A DNA stretch of 64,000 nt from contig JAJLRJ010000014.1 of assembly GCA_024195265.1 (NCBI GenBank), positions 24,805,509-24,869,508 of the forward strand, written 5' to 3'. A program made the position numbers and the translations under genes. The number at the start of each line of letters is the position of its first letter. The first letter of the stretch is position 1. This document shows positions 56,650-64,000 of the stretch, piece after piece. The DNA is from Dendrophyllia cribrosa. Its lineage: Eukaryota; Cnidaria; Anthozoa; Scleractinia; Dendrophylliidae. The notes beneath the pieces were generated by a model. That model was given only the letters and a program-made list of their open reading frames with translations. It ran no database searches and had not been told where the DNA came from.

Positions 56650-58554
56650 ACACTTGGATTCCAGTACTACGATTATTATTCTATCTAGAAACGTTAAAAT
56701 ATTTTAATAACTTTAAAAAAAGTACCATCATTTTGCCCTTGAAGTGAGCAATTTCGTACAAAGGCTTGAATGGAGTTCAACCGTGCGGTCATCGCTTTAA
56801 GCGTTCTAACTCATTTTAACAGGCGCAATGTAAACATCCACACTCGGTTTTGGAAAGAGTGGAATCTAGTTAACATTTTGGTGGGGAATTTGCTTTGGTT
56901 CGAGCGAAAAAACCTCCGTTATCTTGCACTTTTCAGCCGCACGATGACTTAGTGCATTTTGGCTTCCCTTAGTCGGCATCGTGTTTACGTTCGCTTGCTC
57001 GTCTGTCAGTCCATGGCCTAGCGGTGAGAACGAGGGAAATCGGAAGGAAAACGGAAATCGCGGCTATCAAGGCAACCGTACGCTTCAAGGTTACATAAAC
57101 AAGTAAGATAGTATTGATATCGAAAAGATTTCCGTATAACCCCTTACATTAGTTATGTATACACCTAATTGCAATAACGTCAAAAAAAATAAAAAATGAA
57201 AAAAGCCAAGTAGGAATTTATTAGCTTTATCATCACAGCGACACGCGGCACGATTAAACGTGCAGCGGCTGTTGTTAATTTAAATTAAGCCTGCAGCGGA
57301 TATTTAACTATTATAGCGCGAAAGCGCGTGTGATATCGCCTAATTCTTAGCCGACGAAAATTAGGCGATATCACGCAAGCTTGAGCGCAATAATAGTTTT
57401 ATAATTCAATACAATGATAACAAAACACAGTTTGAAGAAAAAATATCGAGGCCGGTCCGTCATTTTTGCATTCTTTTGTCAAAATGCGAAATTTACCTCC
57501 ATCGTTGGATATACGTCATGTAGACATAGCGTATATTGATAACTTTTTGACCATATTTGGGCAGTGTATCAATGTGTTAAATTATAATATTATTTGTATG
57601 TCTAATTAATTCCTATTGGCCTATTTTCATTTTTCGTTTTTACATTTTTCATTTTTCTATGACAACGTTATTGCAATTAGGTGTACCGTTCTGATCCTCA
57701 CCGTTCTTAAAACTAAAACAATAGAAATCCAAACGCAAAACAATAGCGCGCACGCCCGGAGCAAATGTCTCGTCTGAGGGGTCAATATTTTGACTTAACT
57801 TGAAATATATCTTTTATAGCTAGACACGTGTCTAAAACTAGCCCAATGGAAAATAATGTACCATAGTATCACAGCCGAACTGACACGGAGCATTCACGAG
57901 ACATGAATGGGTAACTTAAAGCTGTTAGCCATACAAATTGAATCTTATAAAAGTATGTATACCAGACTGGATTGCAACATGGCGTGGAAAAAGAGTTTGT
58001 ACTTCATTGTACATTTTGAGACAACAAAGATATAATGGTGCGGTACATTCGTGCCTGGAACGTAAAGCGTGAGTTATTCACGCGACAAAAACAACCCCAA
58101 AGGGGACTCTAGTGCGTCACGCCCCCTTAACTGCGATGATAAGTTCGTCTGTAAATCTTTATTTAAAAGTTAGTCACTTTAGAATAAAAATAACTTAGAA
58201 ATATTTTCTCACTTGAGGCGTTTCAATTTAAAACAACGGAGGCTAAAAAAAGCGATAACACTTTGTAACCCTGACGTCCATCGATGGCTTTTTGTCCGTC
58301 TGACTTCAGCTATGGGCGTTTTCCTGTTTTTGAAAAATCGTTTCAAACCAGAAAAGAAAACATTTCACGTCGTAATGATGATGACTGTTCATCTAACTAC
58401 ACGAGATGCGTTTTTAATAAGCCGATCTTGATTAATAATGTTAGCTGGTCAGTTTTGCTAAAGGCAGACAGTCCGCCGCTGTCGTTCGTAAGTTTCGGGC
58501 TACTTCAGGTAAGTTTTTTTTTATGAAAGCCTTCTATACATATATAAAAACCAG
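56650..58554. other. No gene; nested inverted repeats
   Basis: Outer inverted words (ACACCTAATTGCAATAACGT at 57161 and complement at 57664-57684) enclose an inner palindrome at 57306-57398. The ORF at 56770-56952 has no recognised features. Confidence 0.5.
57306..57398. repeat. Short palindrome, cruciform-prone
   Basis: AACTATTATAGCGCGAAAGC... to AATTAGGCGATATCAC... pair over about 38 bp per arm with a 13-bp loop. Confidence 0.8.
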
Positions 58555-59462
58555 GGGCCGTATTCAAGAAGGCATCCTAAGTACCAAGAGCCTCTTAAGA
58601 TATATAGCTTAGAAGATAACTGGTATTTACGAAGGCCTATTGTAAGACCTCCTAACTTGTTAAGACATGCCTTAAATCCAAAGTGATAGCGGTGACCATG
58701 TTGTTGTGAGCCCAAACTCGACGAGCTTAGCGAAAATGAAATTCTTCTGAGACAGTATCTCTTTCCTAGGGAAGAAATTTTCAATATCGCGGAATTATTG
58801 CGGCGAAATTTGGCAAAACCTACCCATCGTTCGCAACCTGTTGCAATCGAATTGCAAGTTTGCGTAGCTTTGAGATTTTATGCCTTTATTAGTTTTCAGA
58901 TTGTCCTTGGCCCTGTGTACGGTTTAAGCCAGTCTACAGTTTCAGGATGCATTTAGAATGTAAAAAATGCACTCTGTGGAAAAGTTTTTTTTTCCTTTCC
59001 AAAGGATAGTGTTGTGGAACAAATGAAACTAAAGAGTCAGTTTGTTTTTTTGTGGTTTGGGTCGACATTGTTATATGAATTAAATATCACTTCTTTGCGA
59101 CGTTCCACTCCTTCTACTAAAGCCGATTTTTCTTGTCTTGTAAAATTGGGCTTTCTTTTCTTTGTTTCAGACATAATGGAAGCAAATGTACGAGCTCAGT
59201 TATTATTCAAATTTGCGGTAATTATTATTTATATATAAGCACGATTTGAGAAAATATGATTGGCTTATCTACGTCAATCGATAATTGTCCGAGACCAGTG
59301 AACTTAGTAAACTCCTAAGTTGCTCGTATCTTAAGCTATCTTAGGATGGGCATAAGATATCGTTCTTGAATAACACTTAGGACATATCTTAGGAAGCTCC
59401 AAAATTTTATCCTAAGTTACATTTAAGGATGTATCTTAGGTAGAATTTTGTGAATACGGCCC
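58555..59462. mobile_element. PIF/Harbinger-type relic with TIR GGGCCGTATTCA
   Basis: Ends GGGCCGTATTCA and complement; subterminal regions are full of CCTAAG / CTTAGG words in both orientations. Interior: a HARBI1-like fragment. No clean 3-bp target duplication remains (CAG / AAG). Confidence 0.75.
58738..59050 (+). pseudogene. HARBI1-like transposase, N-terminal relic
   Basis: Reads LSENEILLRQYLFPREEIF, then NIAELLRRNLAKPTHRSQPV, IELQVCVALRFYAFISFQ and YGLSQSTVSGCI in one frame, ended by a TAG. After the stop the frame continues NVKNALCGKVFFSFPKD. This is the helix-turn-helix region of HARBI1-type transposases. The catalytic part is absent, so the element cannot move itself. Confidence 0.85.
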
Positions 59463-61334
59463 AAGGATGCTCGAAAATCCACATTCGAAAGCGAAAGTTT
59501 TCATAAAATTCTTTACTTTAATTGTCAAATCTACTTGAATAAAATTCCAGTTTGGACAAACCTAAAGCCTCCTATAGAGATCAGAGCGGAAACCACAATT
59601 GTTGAATCGATTGTTAACAATTTAAAATAGTAGGGTTTGCCAATCAGAGCTGACCAAGTGATCAAGTGCAAACGTTCTAACTATACACTTAGTGATGCAA
59701 TGACTTCTTTCTTTGCCGTTTAACACTCATTACAGTTCATGTTATTGTTTTCAGGAAAAATAATAAATGGGAAAAAAAGGACTCGCGCAATTTACTCGCG
59801 ACCCGCGCAGATTAGATACTACCCTGGTAATCTTAGAGGGACAAAATCACTCAATCAATTTGAGAGATTAGTGAATCTTAACTTTATAAATTAGAGAAAT
59901 GGCATTCATGGAAAACAGGTTTAGTTAATGATTATAGTAATGTTTAGATTGGTATTTTATTTACCTGATGTATTTCTTTTTTAAACCTTGTATAAATAAA
60001 TGTAAATAAATAAAAATAAGCGAGACGAAGCTTTTTCTCGCAGCCTGTCCTCTAATAACCAGTGTTAACTATATGTTTTATTATGTACTTGAAAGTCGAG
60101 ACTTTAACTGGCCAGACCCGTTTTCCAACGCTCATGACACGATTACATTTTAAAACCGCACGGACTGAAAAACAGTATTTGCTCTGATACACATCCCGGC
60201 CAAAACGACTAAAGAAAGACACGGACCCAGGTAAATCGTTTTGGTTTTTATTACATAATACATTATTTATTATTTTATAGCTATAAAGGTCTATAAAGAG
60301 CTCGGTTTCCCTGTGACTGGACCAGCAAATACGCAAGTCATTTGAATCATTAAATTTTAATATTTAACCCCTGTTTATGTTAAATAAGCGTGCGGTCGAC
60401 CCCTATTAAGCAATATAGCGCATTTCGGAGTATTCACTAAACTGGAAGTTCTGCGTTTTGAACCGCACGAAGTGCGACATGTGTTACGAGAACAATGTAT
60501 GCGTTTTTACACAATCTTGCAGATAAAAGATTTCATTGATTTACGTTGATTTACGTTGATTCTTACGTTGATTTACGTTGATTTACGTTGATTACATTGA
60601 TTTACAAAAGATTTACGTACATAAAAAAGAAGTTTATAATTTTCATTTTCTATTCAAACTAGCCTGAATACGGAATAGATTGCTAATTTCTGCGTAGAGT
60701 TTATGACGCGCGATTGTTTCGCAATCGAAACCGGATATTTAAAACTGACAAATTTGACTACCACGGGATCGCAACTGCATTTACAGCTCTCCGAAAATAA
60801 GGAACCCACATTGGCACACGCTTATTTGTAAACTGCACAGCCAAGATAAATGGTCTCTGTTGTGAGATGCATTTTGCGATAGGAAACAATCTTCTTCTCT
60901 TAGAACTTGGACTACCATAAGATAACACAATGCTTATATGTGTATATATTACGTGATTTGTGATTGATTCTCTATGTATAACTGTTTTGACAAGCTCAGC
61001 TGTTTTCTTGTTATCCCGGACGATGTCGGTTTAGACCCAATTTTTACAAATAACAGCAAAACTTCGCACATTTTAGCACAATATTTACCCGAGATAACCT
61101 TACCGAGCGTTTGTAGTACTCGGAGTCACACCACTTATTCAATTACAGCAATCATCTTTTAACACTAGCGACGTAAAACTCACTTATCAGACTGTTTTAA
61201 TCGATAGCTATAGAAACGTTGACGAATTCTGTTTTATTAGTTTTCCTGTCCATTTGCTAATCGCTGCATAAGGCTTGCGCATATATTTTTCCCGTTCCAA
61301 AAAGGATGTCCGTACAGCAAAACGCGTACGTAGC
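59463..61334. other. No gene recognised
   Basis: Contains 59780-59825 (inverted to 54560-54660) and a short tandem repeat at 60539-60605. Nothing with coding signal. Confidence 0.4.
60539..60605. repeat. Tandem GATTTACGTT repeat
   Basis: About six units of 10-12 bases (GATTTACGTT), some shortened. Confidence 0.85.
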
Positions 61335-61794
61335 CCGGGGGGTACTCTGCAAATTTTTGGGTGGGGGTGTGCCGCTGGGACTCTGAGACCCTTAACCTAT
61401 ACTAGACCATTTTACCTGCATGTTGCAACCCTATTCTAGACTAAACACTGAAAACCCCTGCCCTATCCTAGACCTATTCCAGACTCGCTATTTTCCAGAA
61501 ACTCGTTCACTATCATAGTTATTAGTTAACGGGAGTCAGTAAAAATGCCGTACTGCCCGCCGTACCGATTTTTAAATGCCATTTGCCAGTAAACCTTGTC
61601 TAAACTAAATTCTTCACGCAACTGACCAGTTTCGCAGAAAATGATACCCTATTCTAGACCAAAAATCTCTGACTACTATACCGTATCCCAGACTAAACTG
61701 CCTTAAAACCATACCCTTCACAGCGGTACATACCTATACAGCTCATATATGGGAGTACCCATATATCCCCCCCCCCCCCCCGTACCCCCCCAGG
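61335..61794. mobile_element. Non-autonomous element with 9-bp TSD GTACGTAGC
   Basis: Starts CCGGGGGGTACTC and ends with GTACCCCCCCAGG, flanked by GTACGTAGC at 61326-61334 and 61795-61803. The interior carries repeated CCCTATTCTAGAC-type words. Same family as 3053-3505. Confidence 0.85.
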
Positions 61795-61803
61795 GTACGT
61801 AGC

Positions 61804-64000
61804 AGAGGTGAGAGTCCGAACGTTGTTTCGTATTTACTGAACCAGCAAATACAGAAGTGGTTTGAATCGTAAAATTTCAATATTAACACGTGTTTATGTT
61901 AAAATAAGCGTGCAATCGAACCATTTTTAAGTGGCGACCCTCTTTTAAGAGGCCAGTTATCAAATTCCCTAATTTATTGTCACTATAATACTGGAAATAA
62001 AACCCCAAAAAGCGGCAAAACATCTTAACGTGACATAAATATGCATTGTGTGAAACGAGACAACTAGGACGTAATACACTGGGGAAAAGTCTGAGTTTAC
62101 ATCCCAATGATGAACGACCGACTTATCGGGTGCTCATTTGCATATACGTCCTCGTATAAAATATCTCATTCAACTCTTCGCGTATTCACGAGATAAAAGA
62201 GATTCGGGCATTCCTTTTCTTCAGTGTTGATCTGTTCGTGTTGCTTGTCAATAATCAAAATAGTAAAGCCTGCCACGATAACAAAACTGTAAAACTTCCT
62301 TAGAAACAGCGTGCATTTTACTCTGAAACGTGACAATTTAAGTTATATTGTACATGTCGAGCGGGAAAAAGTATGTTTTTGGCAGACCAATTTCCCAAAA
62401 CTTAAACGCACGTCTAGCATTGTTGTTTTGCTATTGAAACTTTTTTACAGACAAGCCCATAATCGTTATTTTGCCAACTAATCTTTTTGAAAATATTTTA
62501 CTTCTTATAGATGCGTGTGATGTGATCTATAAGGTAAATATTACGGGTTGTGACGCTACTGGGGATGTGTAACATCTTCCAAAATGGGGGACCAAGATGG
62601 CCGGAAATTGAAAATATTTTAGTTAGTGTTATTTCCTTCTTTTGGTAGCATTTTATTTGTTGTTGTTATTTAACAGAAAAAGGTGGAAACAAGCATTTTT
62701 ATTCAAATGATGGCTTCAACTCAAGATTCTTATGACGACACATCTCGTTACCATAGCAGCCGATTCTCCCCACATTTTGCCAAAGTGTGTTTCAGGGATA
62801 AACGAACATTAACTGAAGACATCGATTTCTCCTGTTTACTCGAAAAGTAAATATTGATACTTTACAGATTAGAATGTAGACCACGAAGGCCTGTGATAGA
62901 GTCCAGGCTCAATTTCTTTAGATGTGTCCGTAATAAATATCTGGCAGAAAGAAACAAAACATGGTCTTAAGGTACTAGATTACCACAAAATATCACTTTG
63001 CTTTCGTTTCATTGGCGAAAAAAATTGACTGGCGTTTCAAGAAGTAAGAAATAACAAGAACTCGACGAGTAGTCAAAACGGGCTTTAAACGTACATAAGA
63101 AATTAAGAATTCGAAGTATAGCTAGTAGTGTAACTACCCCGCTATCGAAGATTCACAATATAGAATACTTTGATTTTTTTAAAATAAAGTTTTGTCTCGC
63201 ATTGAGCATGAACTGAAGGCCAACTGTAGGAAACAAGATAGAAAATTAATAGCAATCTGAATTATTTTTCTTAGCAAAAGTGGACTAATTAAAGAATACA
63301 GATCACACATCATGTTGTTCAACAACTTAGTAGAACAGTAACGTTAGCTTTAACACTAGATATTCTGTAGTGTAATAAGAGGCTTTTACATATAGCTGTG
63401 AAAAGCGAGAAACGGCGGGAAAATCGTTATCACGTGCTACCTTCTAGAGTTTCGTACATGCGATCTATACTCCTCGTAATACGTTATTCAAGAGTAAAAA
63501 CGAGGTGAGACCACATCACACATGAGTCGAAGAAGATAGTGTATAATGCTACCTAAAACATGTTTGACCCCCATAGTAGATGTAAATGCGCATTTGATAA
63601 GCAAGCAAAATACAAATTTACAATCCCACCAAGTCCTCTTCTCCTTTTTATTCAACTATATCTACACTAATCCAATTCAACCATGAGCTGGCTCATAGGA
63701 GCCTTTGATCAATTCAAAAATTGTTTCATGATTCCCTCGAGTTAATATAAAGAAATACGCTTTACATAAACAAGCGTAGCAGGCGTCGGGGAGAGCCATC
63801 CCCGTTTACGCCTGCCACGTAGGCTATCAATTTATCTACTCTCTTATCTCAAAAACACCTGAAACAGAAGTTTTCAGAACTTTCTAGAACAGGCATCGAA
63901 AACTTACGGAGAAACAAAGTGTATTTACAAATCGGGCAGGCTTGGCATCCTGCCCAATTAATTAAGGTCAGCACACAAAGCAATCTCCGTTAACAAAAAC
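61804..64000. other. No gene recognised
   Basis: AT-rich. A short palindrome (GCGTAGCAGGCGTCGGGGA paired with TCCCCGTTTACGCCTGCCACG) lies at 63772-63826. The word GCTCATAGGAGCCTTTGAT at 63690 recurs at 29642. Confidence 0.4.
63772..63826. repeat. Short hairpin repeat
   Basis: Arms AGCGTAGCAGGCG / CGCCTGCCACGTAGGCT with a GGGGA-GAGCCA-TCCCC head; probably a small dispersed element. Confidence 0.65.

Noticed and set aside
60052..62107. Minus ORFs at 60052-60336 and 61883-62107
   Set aside because: Share repeated words (for example TTTGAATCRTWAAATTT) with each other as repeat sequence; no protein features.
1..64000. CRISPR arrays, operons, ribosome binding sites, tRNA or rRNA genes
   Set aside because: The window is animal nuclear DNA; no array with regular spacers and no tRNA cloverleaf was recognised by eye. 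A tRNA or covariance scan would be needed to be certain.

Overview
This is nuclear DNA of an animal. Spliced introns with GT/AG borders, several retrotransposon and DNA-transposon classes, low gene density and AT-rich spacers exclude a prokaryote. One host gene resembles a cysteine-rich, multi-pass membrane protein family that I associate with anthozoan cnidarians, and the repeats look coral-like. A stony coral or a close relative is therefore the best guess. That is inference, not proof.

Layout. 1-1.5 kb: a minus-strand PIF/Harbinger-type nuclease gene with one intron and one frameshift. 1.8-11.8 kb: diverged segmental duplications (X1-X2 in tandem, then Y1, Y2 and X3), with small palindromic elements; a 273-bp TIR element sits in X3 and is absent from X1. 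15.68-27.72 kb: a large DNA transposon bounded by a perfect 9-bp target duplication. Its left terminus was later split by a full-length L1-like retrotransposon with both ORFs open. That L1 carries a piece of a second LINE at its 3' end, after an internal poly(A). The transposon body holds a broken RecQ-like helicase, a short ORF near the other end, and a ~1.1-kb inverted repeat. 27.7-31.8 kb: a diverged 1.5-kb duplication. 35.5-36.5 kb: a coding-like minus-strand fragment split by a palindromic TTAA element. 38.7-43.3 kb: a complete but broken Ty3/gypsy LTR retrotransposon with 112-bp LTRs, on the minus strand.

44.4-52.6 kb: the last three recognisable exons of the membrane protein gene (minus strand, phases agree). 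Its 5.4-kb intron holds a nest: an element bounded by ~36-bp inverted termini and carrying a type I hammerhead ribozyme motif in the gene's sense orientation; a truncated LINE inside that element (21-bp target duplication); and, inside the LINE, a complete Harbinger transposon with a divergent Myb-like/transposase pair. 52.6-64 kb: no further exon seen; repeats, a 303-bp tandem duplication, a HARBI1-type transposon relic (58.55-59.46 kb), and an element with a 9-bp target duplication (61.3-61.8 kb).

Only the membrane protein gene looks like an ordinary host gene. Most of the other coding capacity belongs to mobile elements at different stages of decay. No tRNA, rRNA or CRISPR array was recognised. 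Promoters could not be placed with confidence, apart from a YY1-like site at the 5' end of the L1.
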